Assembly (NCBI RefSeq): GCF_002208135.1
Contig: NZ_CP021646.1
Location: 1,099,501-1,163,500, forward strand
Length of the DNA: 64,000 bases
Direction of reading: 5' to 3'
Source of the DNA: Pseudoalteromonas piscicida
GTDB lineage: Bacteria > Pseudomonadota > Gammaproteobacteria > Enterobacterales > Alteromonadaceae
The notes under the pieces were generated by a model. It saw only the letters and a list, made by a program, of their open reading frames with translations, ran no database searches and was not told the DNA's origin. The stretch's first letter is position 1. Each line of letters begins with the position of its first letter. A program made the position numbers and the translations under genes. Below are positions 25,918-35,665 of this stretch, piece after piece.

Positions 25918-26829
25918 TTAGTTGTCTTCTAAAGAATAAGGTAGAGGTTGAATAGTAAGACTCACCTCTGGTGAATTTTTTGCTCTTAGCACCGCGTCCT
26001 GCGGTGTGTCATTTGGCATCACAGCCAGCGCATAATAACGGCCGCTGTTAGCATCAAAGGTTTGTTGAATAACCTTGCCACCACGACGCCAGTTGTCTTC
26101 AATCTGCAGTTCAATATCTGCCTCTTCGATGCGCTCTGCAGCATTGCCTGTCACTATGTACATGGCACGTTTGTTTTTACCAAGATAGCGCATACGAGCT
26201 ACGGTTTCTTGACCAGTATAGCAACCTTTCTTAAAGCTGATCCCGTTAAGGGCTTGAAGGTTAACCATTTGTGGTACAAATTCGTCCACGTGTTCTGCAT
26301 CAAGACTTGGCTCTCCTGCTAAAATGCTGGCCGCAATAAACGCTGCTGGATTGCTCTGTTGTTCCACGTCCGCGGGTAAATTTGCGCCTTCGAACGCGAG
26401 GAAAACAAAGCGCTCGTCTGCGAGTTTTAGCAGCTTGCCGTTGGCAACATCCACAGCACTTGCGTCAGACGAAAGCTCAACGCCAAAGGCAGTAGCAAGC
26501 GCTTTACTGTCCTGAGTCATTAAGCCAAAGACTTCGCAGTCGGCAAAATCAATGTCAACTTTGGCAAAAACGCCGTACTTTTTTAGCTCACGAAGTGATG
26601 CTTCAGCTTCGGCTACACCAGCAAGCATTAAGTAGTCGTCTTGATAGCGAGTTAAGCGCGACACAGACCAAAGTTTGCCTTTAGGGCTACAATGCCCAGA
26701 CCACATGAAATTATCTTCTTTGATAAGGTTAATGTCTTGAGTAACCTGACCGTGCAAATAGCTAAGTTTATCTTGTCCTGAAATGCGAATAACCTTGAAC
26801 GGAAGCGCATAAGCACGAGCAATTGACAT
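25918..26829 (-). CDS. ygfZ: tRNA-modifying protein YgfZ
   Basis: Folate-binding GcvT-like protein needed for some iron-sulfur enzymes, including MiaB, in E. coli. 303 residues against 326. The N terminus has SYLHGQVTQDIN, and the signature KGCYTGQETVARMRYLGK near residue 203 holds the conserved cysteine and is diagnostic. It is divergent from sdhE, the same neighbourhood as in E. coli. It probably shares a transcript with slyD. Confidence 0.93.
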   Translation of the reverse strand: MSIARAYALPFKVIRISGQDKLSYLHGQVTQDINLIKEDNFMWSGHCSPKGKLWSVSRLTRYQDDYLMLAGVAEAEASLRELKKYGVFAKVDIDFADCEVFGLMTQDSKALATAFGVELSSDASAVDVANGKLLKLADERFVFLAFEGANLPADVEQQSNPAAFIAASILAGEPSLDAEHVDEFVPQMVNLQALNGISFKKGCYTGQETVARMRYLGKNKRAMYIVTGNAAERIEEADIELQIEDNWRRGGKVIQQTFDANSGRYYALAVMPNDTPQDAVLRAKNSPEVSLTIQPLPYSLEDN

Positions 26830-26989
26830 AATGTTGATCCCTATTAAAGTGTTTTCGTAATGTTACCGTAAAATCATAAGTGGAGATAGGGACGGACGAT
26901 TTCAATGTGCCATTTCTATAAGTTTTATGGCATATGTCCTGCACAGTGGGTATAATTTTCTCAATAGTTTATGAGGGGTTAATCAGTTT

Positions 26990-27241
26990 ATGGTTGAGTT
27001 ACTGCCTAAAGCTCGAGTTAAATGGGCTTGCCGTCGTGGCATGTTAGAGCTGGACGTTATTTTAGAGCCGTTTGTTGAGCAGGCTTATGACGCGCTATCC
27101 GACGAAGGTAAGTACGTGTTTCAGCGTCTAGTTACCTGTGAGGATCCAGATTTATTCGCTTGGTTTATGGGTCATGAAGAATGTCCAGATCCAGAGCTAA
27201 AACGCATGGTTAAGTTAATCCTTGATCGGATCCGCGTATAG
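26990..27241 (+). CDS. sdhE: FAD assembly factor SdhE
   Basis: Small cytoplasmic chaperone that promotes covalent flavinylation of succinate dehydrogenase and fumarate reductase. 83 residues with the essential motif RRGMLELDVILEPF, including the conserved RGxxE. The ending DPDLFAWFMGHEECPDPELK is family-typical. Its stop overlaps the start of the next gene by about 20 bases, the usual sdhE-ygfX pair. Confidence 0.95.
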   Translation: MVELLPKARVKWACRRGMLELDVILEPFVEQAYDALSDEGKYVFQRLVTCEDPDLFAWFMGHEECPDPELKRMVKLILDRIRV

Positions 27242-27635
27242 AATCGACTTTCAACACAATCTTCAGAACCACACCTTCTTTGTGGTTCTTTTTTCTTGCC
27301 TCGCTTTTATCCTTTTTCTGCTGTTTCCTACGCTGTGGTGGTTAGTGGCAATCGTGTTTGCCGTGACGGGTTATTGCAGTTGGCAAACTGTTCTATCTCG
27401 TACGCCAAAGGCGGGTACTATACTCATGCTCCCAAAAGAAAACTTTGTTGAAATACAGTCGCAAACGATAAATTGCAAAGGGCAGCTTATTGGTGCGACC
27501 ATATGGTTTGATAGTCAAATAGCGCTAAAAATCATGGATGCGAACCAAGCTAAGCAGCAGGTGTTTTTGACTCGACGGGCAATACCAGAAGCAGACTGGC
27601 GTTTACTTTGTCGTACTGCGCTGCAAGCCAATTAG
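27222..27635 (+). CDS. ygfX: YgfX-like inner-membrane protein
   Basis: 137-residue membrane protein in the ygfX position after sdhE. Two hydrophobic segments (FFVVLFSCLAFILFLLF and LWWLVAIVFAVTGYCSW) precede a cytoplasmic domain with WFDSQIALKI and a C-terminal RRAIPEADWRLLCR, which matches the family ending. In E. coli the family was described as the toxin CptA, though an SdhE partner role is more accepted. The start is probably TTG at 27222 inside sdhE, since no early ATG or GTG fits. The identity rests on context as much as on sequence. Confidence 0.8.
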   Translation: MIGSAYRIDFQHNLQNHTFFVVLFSCLAFILFLLFPTLWWLVAIVFAVTGYCSWQTVLSRTPKAGTILMLPKENFVEIQSQTINCKGQLIGATIWFDSQIALKIMDANQAKQQVFLTRRAIPEADWRLLCRTALQAN

Positions 27636-27692
27636 AAAGAACGAAGAGAGCGTGGCGATAAAAATCAGCACATGCTCTACATGCAAATATTA

Positions 27693-29293
27693 TTATTTTG
27701 TCGGTGACAAAACGGTAGGTGCGGGGTTTTCAGCCATGTCTGGGAAGTCAATGGTGTAGTGCAGTCCGCGACTTTCTTTACGTTCTAACGCGCTGCGAAT
27801 AATCAGTTCAGCTACTTGTACTAAGTTACGTAATTCAAGCAGGTTGTTACTCACTCTAAAGTTGGCGTAATAATCGTGGATCTCTTGCTGCAATAACTCA
27901 ACGCGGCGTAGCGCACGTTCTAACCGTTTAGTTGAGCGAACAATGCCAACATAATCCCACATAAACAATCGAAGTTCGTGCCAGTTGTGGGTGATAACAA
28001 CCTCTTCATCCGAGTCGCTGACACGGCTTTCGTCCCAATCTGGTAACTTCGATGGCTCAGGACGATTATCTATTTTAGCTAAAATATCTTTTGCGGCAGC
28101 GTGGGCAAACACGATGCATTCTAATAACGAATTACTCGCCATGCGGTTTGCGCCGTGTAGGCCTGTGTAAGCCACTTCGCCGATAGCGTATAAGTTATCG
28201 ATGTCAGTACGACCGTTAAAGTCGGTCATCACGCCACCGCAGGTGTAATGCGCCGCTGGTACCACAGGAATTGGCTCTTTGGTGATATCTAGACCAACAC
28301 TTAAGCACTTAGCATAAATCGTAGGGAAGTGCTCAATGATGAATTCCTTGTCTTTATGCGAGATATCCAGATAGACGCAATTTGCACCCAATCGTTTCAT
28401 CTCATAGTCAATGGCACGAGCGACCACATCGCGGGGGCGAGTTCTTCGCGCTCATCGAAATCAGGCATAAAGCGTGTGCCGTCGGGACGTTTAAGTAGAG
28501 CACCTTCACCGCGCATGGCTTCGGTTATTAAAAAGTTTTGTAGCTCAGGGTGGTATAAGCTGGTTGGATGAAATTGGTTAAACTCCATGTTGGCCACACG
28601 ACAACCCGCACGCCACGCCATTGCGATACCATCACCCGAAGAAACATCTGGATTTGAGGTATACAAGTAAACTTTACTTGCCCCGCCCGTTGCTAAAGCG
28701 ACAAACTTAGCCGAGATGCTCTCAACTCTGTCCGCTTTGCGATTATAGACGTAAACACCTTTGATATCGCTTGAGTCGCCATGTTTATCTTTGATGAGAT
28801 CGATGGCGTTGTATTGCTCAAGTATATTAATTTTGGGGTGTAACTGCACTTGGCTAATTAATGTGGTTTGAACTGCTTTACCCGTAGCGTCAGCTGCATG
28901 CAATATACGACGATGTGAATGCCCACCTTCACGCGTTAAATGAAAGCGCTCTTTCCCTTTGCTATCGACTTCCATATCAAATGGCACGCCTTGTTCAATC
29001 AGCCACTTCAAGCAGTTTTTTGCATTTGAGGCAGTGTAGTGCACTGCATCGCGGTCACATAAGCCAGCGCCTGCCGCAAGTGTGTCTTCGACATGAGATT
29101 CAATACTGTCATTTTTCTTATCGAATACTGCAGCAATGCCACCTTGAGCATAAAGTGTGGAGCCTTCTTTTAACGCACCTTTGCTTATCACAGTAACCTT
29201 ACAGTGGTTTGCTAAAGAGAGCGCCAGAGAGAGTCCAGCAGCGCCACTACCAATAATGACTACATCAGTATTGTGGTGAGTCGTATTTTTCAT
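27693..29293 (-). pseudogene. nadB: L-aspartate oxidase, interrupted by a one-base frameshift
   Basis: Flavoprotein that oxidises L-aspartate to iminoaspartate, the first step of de novo NAD synthesis. The N-terminal piece has the FAD-binding [23 protein letters not shown] and [14 protein letters not shown] with active-site residues, then [11 protein letters not shown] and a stop. The C-terminal piece continues [32 protein letters not shown] and [21 protein letters not shown]. One more base in the G run at 28433-28437 (coding CCCCC to CCCCCC) gives [11 protein letters not shown] and 533 residues; E. coli has 540. With an otherwise intact sequence and an important role, sequencing error is the likeliest cause. 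Divergent from rpoE, as in E. coli. Confidence 0.92.
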
Positions 29294-29499
29294 ATTCGAA
29301 GATCTTTACTGTTTTTGCGTTTAATTCTGCTATTTATACCACATCTGCTATCATAGGAGGCAGAGAGTTTGTTCCGTTTAACGAGAATCATTTAGAACAT
29401 TTTGTGTGACTGCTAATGGAATTACGCTAAAAAGCAGCCAAGAACTAGTACGCAAAGTTGGATGAATTCGCTTATTTTAAAAAAAAATACAAAAAAACA

Positions 29500-29526
29500 G
29501 AACTTTTTATTCAGTACTAAGTCAGA
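29500..29526 (+). promoter_or_regulatory. Sigma-E promoter upstream of rpoE
   Basis: GAACTT at 29500-29505, a 16-base spacer and TCAGA at 29522-29526 fit the sigma-E pattern (GGAACTT, about 16 bases, TCTRA) with one mismatch in the -10. It lies 64 bases before rpoE, as expected for autoregulation. The remaining nadB-rpoE gap is AT-rich, with A runs at 29479-29497. Confidence 0.8.
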
Positions 29527-29589
29527 GTAGCTGTGAATGATGGCAACTAGATACGATTTAGAAAAGCAAAAAGAGGAGTACCGGCTCGA

Positions 29590-30171
29590 ATGAGCGAGCA
29601 GGATTTAGATCTAGATATAGTTAAACGCGTTCAACAGGGAGATAAAAACGCATTCAACCTGTTAGTTGCCAAGTATCAAAATAAAGTCGCAGCGCTTATT
29701 TCTCGTTATGTAGCGAATCAAGGTGATGTGGCAGATGTGGCACAGGAAACGTTCATTAAAGCTTATCGAGCGTTGCCTAACTTTAGGGGCGAAAGCGCAT
29801 TTTATACTTGGTTGTATAGAATCGCGGTTAACTGTTCAAAAAATTATTTGGTGGCGCTTGGTCGAAAGCCGCCAGCAAACGACGTAGACGCGGAAGAAGC
29901 CGAGTTTTATGATGGTGCAGACCAACTGAGATCGAACGCTTCACCGGAAAATCTATTGTTAAGCGACGAAGTGAAAGCAGTTATTTTCAAAACCATTGAG
30001 CGCTTGCCTGACGACTTAAAAACCGCAATTACTTTGCGTGAAATCGAAGGTATGAGCTACGAGGAAATAGCTGTCATTATGGATTGTCCGGTTGGTACAG
30101 TTCGTTCGAGAATTTTTCGCGCAAGGGAAGCGATAGATAACAATTTGAACCCATTAATAGGTGAGTCTTAA
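29590..30171 (+). CDS. rpoE: RNA polymerase sigma-E factor (envelope stress)
   Basis: Extracytoplasmic-function sigma factor released when unfolded outer-membrane proteins trigger RseA degradation. 193 residues (191 in E. coli). Region 2 shows KYQNKVAALISRYV and DVAQETFIKAYRALPNFRG; region 4 shows LPDDLKTAITLREIEGMSYEEIA and GTVRSRIFRAREAI. It is first of rpoE-rseA-rseB-rseC, with the sigma-E promoter at 29500 upstream and a ribosome binding site GAGGAG at long spacing. Confidence 0.98.
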   Translation: MSEQDLDLDIVKRVQQGDKNAFNLLVAKYQNKVAALISRYVANQGDVADVAQETFIKAYRALPNFRGESAFYTWLYRIAVNCSKNYLVALGRKPPANDVDAEEAEFYDGADQLRSNASPENLLLSDEVKAVIFKTIERLPDDLKTAITLREIEGMSYEEIAVIMDCPVGTVRSRIFRAREAIDNNLNPLIGES

Positions 30172-30172
30172 T

Positions 30173-30784
30173 ATGGCACAAGCTGAAAAACAAGTGACAG
30201 AAGATTTAACGACATCGCAAATTTTTGACGGTGATCTGTCACTCAACGCTGAAACTGATGTTCGGTTAGACGAACAAAAGTTTGCTCGGTATGCCTTGAT
30301 TGGTGATGTAATGCGTAGTCAAAAGCAAGACACACCTTGCATTGACATCACCAGCAGCTTTGCAGCGGCACTTGAACAAGAGCAGACGTATAGCGAGCCT
30401 ACCGTTGAGCAAGTGCTAGAAACGACGCCGAAGCGCAATGTGATTGAGTTAAGTGCATGGCGTAAGCCGTTTGCACAAGTGGCTATCGCGGCAAGCGTGT
30501 CTTTATTTGCTATACTTGGTGTTAACACGTTAAGTACAGACGCGACAATACCTGCGGGCGATACCTTACAGTTGCAATCTACTCCTTTTGCTGGAGGTGT
30601 TTCTCCTGTGAGCTTATCAACTGAGCCTGCGCTTGAATCAGCGGCTAAAGGCATTAGAGAGTTACAGCAGCAACGTATTGGTGCATTGGTGCTAGAGCAC
30701 CAAAGACAGTCACGCATGGCGTATGCACTGCAGCAATCAGGTGAAAACAACACCGCTGAAAAGCAAGAGGAAAAAGAGCAATAA
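30173..30784 (+). CDS. rseA: Anti-sigma-E factor RseA
   Basis: Single-pass inner-membrane protein that holds sigma-E and is cut by DegS and then RseP (rseP is at 51336). About 203 residues from the ATG at 30173, one base after the rpoE stop. The cytoplasmic part has KFARYALIGDVMRSQ, the sigma-binding stretch, and a membrane segment lies near residues 100-117 (FAQVAIAASVSLFAILGV). The periplasmic part ends glutamine- and glutamate-rich. The first 25 residues differ from the usual MDGE-type start of RseA, so the N-terminal domain is divergent. Confidence 0.88.
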   Translation: MAQAEKQVTEDLTTSQIFDGDLSLNAETDVRLDEQKFARYALIGDVMRSQKQDTPCIDITSSFAAALEQEQTYSEPTVEQVLETTPKRNVIELSAWRKPFAQVAIAASVSLFAILGVNTLSTDATIPAGDTLQLQSTPFAGGVSPVSLSTEPALESAAKGIRELQQQRIGALVLEHQRQSRMAYALQQSGENNTAEKQEEKEQ

Positions 30785-31735
30785 ATGAGAGCACTGTTAG
30801 TTGTAGTAAGTGTATTTTTCTCTAGTTGGCTGTGGGCAAATGAAAGCGTATCAGCCAAACAACTGCTAAAAGACATGGCCGAAGCGGTGCATCATAGAAA
30901 CTTTGATGCATCGTTTGTCGTGGTGAAAGGAAAATCTATGGAGCCTTACCGCTGGCTTCATGGTAACCAAGATGGGACTGAATTTGAGCTTTTAAGTTTA
31001 CTCAATGGTGCTGGACTTGAAATGATCCGCATTGGTGACAAAGTGACTTATTTTGAACCTAAGTCTGAGCCTTACACCATCCAAACAGATTCGATAGCAG
31101 GTCCTATTCCCGAAGTTTTGTTCAAAAATATCGACAGCCTCAAAGAAAGCTATGATTTTGTCTTAGGTGGTAAAGGTCGGATTGTTGACAGACCTGCTCA
31201 GCTTGTCAGATTAGAAGCAAAGGACGACGCTAAATACAACTATTGGTTGTGGATCGATACCGAGTCATCTCTGTTGCTAAAATCTGCTTACGTAAACCAA
31301 CAAGGCGAATTGTTAGAACAACTTCAGCTTACCCATATCAGCGTGACTGAAACCCCAGCCGAGCAATTGTTAGAACTTTCACAAAAGCAGTTTCCTGAAG
31401 CCGTATCTGGGTTGTTGAAGACACTTGAGAATGGCACAAAAAACAATTGGCAAATTGGTTGGTTACCTCAGGGCTTTGAGCTGCTAAAATCTGACAGACA
31501 TAAGTTAGATTTAAACAATGAGCTAGCAGACTACTACTTGTTTTCTGACGGTCTTGTCGATATTTCGGTATTTGTACAACGTCCTTTACCGGGGCAGCGC
31601 CCAAGTGGAGCGCTTTCGTCAGGTGCAACGACGGTTTACGTACATAACACCGGTGCGTTTGATGTATCTGTGGTTGGAAATATTCCAGCATTGACCGCAA
31701 AAGCAATCGCTGAGTCTGTGAAAAGACCTTTATGA
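30785..31735 (+). CDS. rseB: Sigma-E regulator RseB
   Basis: Periplasmic protein that binds RseA, shields it from DegS and senses mislocalised lipopolysaccharide in E. coli. 316 residues. A signal peptide MRALLVVVSVFFSSWLWA is cut before NESVSA. The N-terminal lipoprotein-like (LolA-type) domain has HRNFDASFVVVKG and YRWLHGNQDGTEFELL; the C-terminal domain includes WQIGWLPQGFELL and VDISVFVQ. It starts directly after the rseA stop and overlaps rseC as ATGA. Confidence 0.93.
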   Translation: MRALLVVVSVFFSSWLWANESVSAKQLLKDMAEAVHHRNFDASFVVVKGKSMEPYRWLHGNQDGTEFELLSLLNGAGLEMIRIGDKVTYFEPKSEPYTIQTDSIAGPIPEVLFKNIDSLKESYDFVLGGKGRIVDRPAQLVRLEAKDDAKYNYWLWIDTESSLLLKSAYVNQQGELLEQLQLTHISVTETPAEQLLELSQKQFPEAVSGLLKTLENGTKNNWQIGWLPQGFELLKSDRHKLDLNNELADYYLFSDGLVDISVFVQRPLPGQRPSGALSSGATTVYVHNTGAFDVSVVGNIPALTAKAIAESVKRPL

Positions 31736-32190
31736 TAGAACAAACTCTGACAGTTGCCGCCATCAAAGGCGCAACTGTCTATTTAGAAGCACAGCCAAAA
31801 CCCGCTTGTGAAGGCTGTAACGGCAAATGCGGCTCCCAAGTATTCGCCAAACTCTTTGGCACCCACAAAAAACAATTCCCTGTAGATTTGACGGAGTCTG
31901 TCGAAATTGGCCAAAAAATTAAGTTGGCATTAGACGACTCTAATGTGGTGAAGCATGCGTTTTATGTTTACATGATGCCATTGCTTTTTGCTTTTGCCGG
32001 CATGTTTATCGCAGCCCTCGTACTTGGTCTTAATGAACCTTTGCAGATACTTATTGCATTTACGAGTGCTGCACTCGGTTTATTTTTCGCCAGAGTCCAA
32101 GGGGATAAACTCAAACATCAGGTAAAAGTGATAAAAATTTACCCAATTAGCCTACCAATAACGCAAATAGATGGTGATTGTACTAAATAA
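31732..32190 (+). CDS. rseC: SoxR-reducing/RseC family membrane protein
   Basis: Inner-membrane protein, a minor sigma-E modulator in E. coli and related to RsxC-system SoxR reduction. 152 residues. The N-terminal cysteine cluster CEGCNGKCG near residue 23 is the family signature, possibly metal or iron-sulfur binding. Two hydrophobic segments follow (FYVYMMPLLFAFAGMFIAAL and LQILIAFTSAALGLFFA). It starts within the rseB stop. After it come 59 bases before lepA. Confidence 0.92.
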   Translation: MIEQTLTVAAIKGATVYLEAQPKPACEGCNGKCGSQVFAKLFGTHKKQFPVDLTESVEIGQKIKLALDDSNVVKHAFYVYMMPLLFAFAGMFIAALVLGLNEPLQILIAFTSAALGLFFARVQGDKLKHQVKVIKIYPISLPITQIDGDCTK

Positions 32191-32249
32191 AATGTAAAAT
32201 CGAGGCCTTAATCTCTATTTGTGACTAACAGAAGTATTGAATCCAGTAT

Positions 32250-34037
32250 ATGAAGCATATCCGTAACTTTTCTATTATTGCCCACATTGACCATGGAAAA
32301 TCGACGCTATCAGACCGCTTAATCCAAGTTTGTGGAGGTTTAACAGACCGCGAAATGCAGCAGCAGGTACTGGATTCGATGGACATCGAACGTGAGCGCG
32401 GCATTACCATCAAAGCACAGAGTGTAACGCTTAACTATCAAGCAAAAGATGGCGAAACCTACCAGCTAAACTTTATCGATACGCCGGGACACGTTGACTT
32501 CACTTATGAAGTTTCGCGCTCTCTAGCCGCTTGTGAAGGTGCGCTATTGGTTGTTGACGCGGGTCAAGGTGTAGAAGCACAAACACTAGCGAACTGTTAC
32601 ACCGCACTAGAGATGGACTTGGAAGTTATTCCCGTTCTGAACAAAATTGACTTACCACAGGCTGATCCACTTCGCGTAGCTGAAGAAATTGAAGATATCG
32701 TCGGTATTGAAGCATTAGAAGCGGTGCGTTGTAGTGCGAAAACGGGGATCGGCATTGATGAAGTGCTCGAAGTGATCGTACGTGATATTCCGCCGCCAGA
32801 AGGTGAGCCAAATGCGCCATTACAGGCACTGATTATCGATTCATGGTTTGACCCGTACCAAGGCGTAGTTTCATTGGTGCGTATTAAAAACGGTGAATTA
32901 AGAGCGGGCGAAAAGATCAAGATCATGTCTACAGAGCAAGCTCACCAAGTAGACAAAGTTGGTATTTTTACACCGAAACAAACCAATACTGGTGTGTTGA
33001 GAACGGGTGAAGTAGGGTTTGTTATCGCAGGTATCAAAGACATCCATGGTGCACCAGTTGGTGATACCATTACCATGGCGCGTGATTCTGCAACAGACCG
33101 TTTGCCTGGTTTCCAAAAGGTAAAGCCTCAGGTATACGCGGGGATGTTCCCAATTTCATCTGATGATTACGAAAACTTCCGCGATGCGCTTAATAAACTG
33201 AGCTTAAACGATGCATCACTATTCTTCGAGCCTGAAAACTCGACGGCACTGGGTTTTGGTTTCCGTTGTGGCTTCCTTGGTATGCTCCACATGGAGATTA
33301 TTCAAGAGCGCCTTGAACGTGAATACGATATGGATCTTATTACCACGGCACCAACGGTAATCTATGAAGTAGAAACTAAGCACGGTGTGGTGAAAATCGA
33401 TAATCCATCGGATTTACCGCCAGTAAACGACATTATTGAAATTCGTGAACCAATTGTTGAAGCGAATATTCTCGTTCCGCAAGAATATTTAGGAAACGTT
33501 ATCACGCTGTGTGTTGAAAAGCGTGGTATGCAAACCAAGATGACCTATCACGGTAAGCAAGTTGCGTTAACCTATGAACTGCCGATGTCAGAAGTGGTAA
33601 TGGACTTCTTTGATAAGTTGAAGTCGACCAGCCGTGGTTTTGCATCACTTGATTACAACTTCAAACGTTTTGAAGCGTCAGACATGGTACGAGTGGATAT
33701 TCTAATCAATGGCGACCGTGTTGATGCGCTTGCAATAATTGTTCACCGCGATGGTTCACAAACGCGTGGTCGTCAGTTAGCTGAAGCGCTGAGAGAATTG
33801 ATCCCTCGCCAAATGTTTGATATTGCTATTCAAGCTGCAATTGGTAATCACGTTATTGCGCGTAGTACAGTTAAGCAGTTACGTAAAAACGTAATCGCAA
33901 AATGTTATGGTGGTGACGTGAGCCGTAAGAAAAAGCTACTGCAAAAGCAAAAAGAAGGTAAGAAGCGTATGAAGCAACTTGGTAACGTTGAAGTGCCACA
34001 AGACGCATTCTTAGCAATATTGAAAGTAGGTAAGTAA
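32250..34037 (+). CDS. lepA: Elongation factor 4 (LepA)
   Basis: Ribosome-binding GTPase that affects translation initiation and elongation under stress. 595 residues (599 in E. coli). GTPase motifs: [10 protein letters not shown] near residue 11, [17 protein letters not shown] and NKIDLP. It lacks EF-G domain IV and ends with the LepA C-terminal domain ([21 protein letters not shown], with its basic tail). Next to lepB, as in E. coli. Confidence 0.97.
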   Translation: MKHIRNFSIIAHIDHGKSTLSDRLIQVCGGLTDREMQQQVLDSMDIERERGITIKAQSVTLNYQAKDGETYQLNFIDTPGHVDFTYEVSRSLAACEGALLVVDAGQGVEAQTLANCYTALEMDLEVIPVLNKIDLPQADPLRVAEEIEDIVGIEALEAVRCSAKTGIGIDEVLEVIVRDIPPPEGEPNAPLQALIIDSWFDPYQGVVSLVRIKNGELRAGEKIKIMSTEQAHQVDKVGIFTPKQTNTGVLRTGEVGFVIAGIKDIHGAPVGDTITMARDSATDRLPGFQKVKPQVYAGMFPISSDDYENFRDALNKLSLNDASLFFEPENSTALGFGFRCGFLGMLHMEIIQERLEREYDMDLITTAPTVIYEVETKHGVVKIDNPSDLPPVNDIIEIREPIVEANILVPQEYLGNVITLCVEKRGMQTKMTYHGKQVALTYELPMSEVVMDFFDKLKSTSRGFASLDYNFKRFEASDMVRVDILINGDRVDALAIIVHRDGSQTRGRQLAEALRELIPRQMFDIAIQAAIGNHVIARSTVKQLRKNVIAKCYGGDVSRKKKLLQKQKEGKKRMKQLGNVEVPQDAFLAILKVGK

Positions 34038-34049
34038 CAGGAAATACAA

Positions 34050-34985
34050 ATGGCAGGTTATTTTTCAATTTTATTGGTGCTACTCACGGTCGGTTCAGGC
34101 CTTATTTGGTTGATCGATCATTTGGTGTATGCACCAAAAAGACAAGCTAGGCTTGCTATTGCGCAAGGTGCATCTGACGCTCAGTTGGATGCCGACATCA
34201 TTGCGGAAATAGCCCCTGAACCTGCCATCGTTGAAAATGCGAAATCTATTTTTCCAATGATTGCCGCAATCACGATTTTCCGCTCGTTTATTTTTGAACC
34301 GTTTCAAATTCCATCTGGCTCCATGATGCCAACCTTATTGGATGGTGATTTTATCCTAGTGGAAAAATATGCATACGGGATTAAAGACCCTGTGTGGCGC
34401 AGCAAAATCGTTGAAACGGGCACGCCTGAGCGCGGTGATATTGCTGTGTTTAAGTTTCCGCTAGACGAGCGTATTGATTTCATCAAACGTATCGTTGGTT
34501 TACCAGGCGATCACATTGTTTATCGTAATCGTCAGCTTTACATCAAACCTAAGTGTGAAGACGGGCAGAGCGAAGCAAACGGATTGACGTGTGGCGAATA
34601 TAACAAGATTGATGTAGACATTGTAAACCGTGACGAATTTACGCAAGGTCCGATGCAGTTAGTGCGTCTAACAGAGCATTTGCCAAACGTAGAACATGAT
34701 ATTTTAATTAATCCTGAAGTGTTAGAATTAACAGATCGCTACTATCAACAACCGGGTACTCGCCGCGATGAGTGGGTAGTACCAGAAGGAAGTTATTTTG
34801 CGATGGGTGATAACCGTAATAACAGCCAAGACAGCCGTATGTGGGGTTTTGTACCTGATGAAAATCTGGTTGGAAGAGCAGTATTTATTTGGTTGAGTTT
34901 TGATTTTGATAATGGCCCAGACAGCATTTTGCCAGGGTGGGTTCCAACTGGTGTTCGTTTTGAACGCCTAGGTAGTATTCAGTAA
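34050..34985 (+). CDS. lepB: Signal peptidase I
   Basis: Inner-membrane protease removing Sec and Tat signal peptides on the periplasmic face. 311 residues (324 in E. coli). An N-terminal membrane segment ([18 protein letters not shown]) and a second hydrophobic segment near residues 66-82 precede the catalytic domain. The Ser-Lys dyad is S91 in PSGSMMPTL and K146 in [12 protein letters not shown], the same numbering as E. coli. The late box [11 protein letters not shown] is present. It lies 12 bases after lepA and 2 bases before rnc. Confidence 0.97.
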   Translation: MAGYFSILLVLLTVGSGLIWLIDHLVYAPKRQARLAIAQGASDAQLDADIIAEIAPEPAIVENAKSIFPMIAAITIFRSFIFEPFQIPSGSMMPTLLDGDFILVEKYAYGIKDPVWRSKIVETGTPERGDIAVFKFPLDERIDFIKRIVGLPGDHIVYRNRQLYIKPKCEDGQSEANGLTCGEYNKIDVDIVNRDEFTQGPMQLVRLTEHLPNVEHDILINPEVLELTDRYYQQPGTRRDEWVVPEGSYFAMGDNRNNSQDSRMWGFVPDENLVGRAVFIWLSFDFDNGPDSILPGWVPTGVRFERLGSIQ

Positions 34986-34987
34986 CA

Positions 34988-35665
34988 ATGAAAAGAAACG
35001 TAGAAGAACTTTATAATAAAATAGGGTACAACTTCTCTGATAAGGCGCTGCTTGAGCAGGCTTTGACGCATCGCAGTCACAAAGGCCAGCACAACGAGCG
35101 TCTCGAATTTTTGGGCGACTCTATTTTAAGCTTTGTGATTGCAAATGCCTTGTATCACAAGTTTCCAAAAGCGCGTGAAGGTGATTTAAGCCGCATGCGT
35201 TCAACGTTAGTGCGTGGTCAAACGCTGGCGGAATTCGGTGTGGAATTCGCGCTAGGTGATTATCTGCGCTTAGGTCCAGGTGAGCTGAAGAGTGGCGGTT
35301 TTCGCCGTGAGTCGACGCTCGCAGATGCAGTAGAAGCCATTATTGGTGCAGTCTTCTTAGACTCTGACATCGATGTGTGTAGAGATTTGGTACTAAGCTG
35401 GTACGAATCACGCTTAACTGCGATTTCACCTGGTCATAACCAAAAAGACCCGAAGACACTGCTGCAGGAGTATCTACAAGCTCGAAAATTACCTTTGCCG
35501 GGCTACACTGTAATAGATACCAAAGGGCAAGCTCACAACCAAACATTCACGGTCGAATGTATAGTGGAAGGGATGGAAAGTATAATTTCAGTAGGCAGCT
35601 CGCGACGCAAAGCTGAGCAAAAAGCTGCCGAAAAAGCGCTTAAGATATTAAAGAATGACGCTTGA
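34988..35665 (+). CDS. rnc: Ribonuclease III
   Basis: Double-strand-specific endonuclease for rRNA and mRNA processing. 225 residues (226 in E. coli). The signature [11 protein letters not shown] near residue 37 contains the catalytic acids, and [12 protein letters not shown] follows near 114. The C-terminal double-stranded RNA-binding domain has [19 protein letters not shown] and [15 protein letters not shown]. Its end overlaps era by 11 bases, so rnc and era are coupled as in E. coli. Confidence 0.97.
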   Translation: MKRNVEELYNKIGYNFSDKALLEQALTHRSHKGQHNERLEFLGDSILSFVIANALYHKFPKAREGDLSRMRSTLVRGQTLAEFGVEFALGDYLRLGPGELKSGGFRRESTLADAVEAIIGAVFLDSDIDVCRDLVLSWYESRLTAISPGHNQKDPKTLLQEYLQARKLPLPGYTVIDTKGQAHNQTFTVECIVEGMESIISVGSSRRKAEQKAAEKALKILKNDA

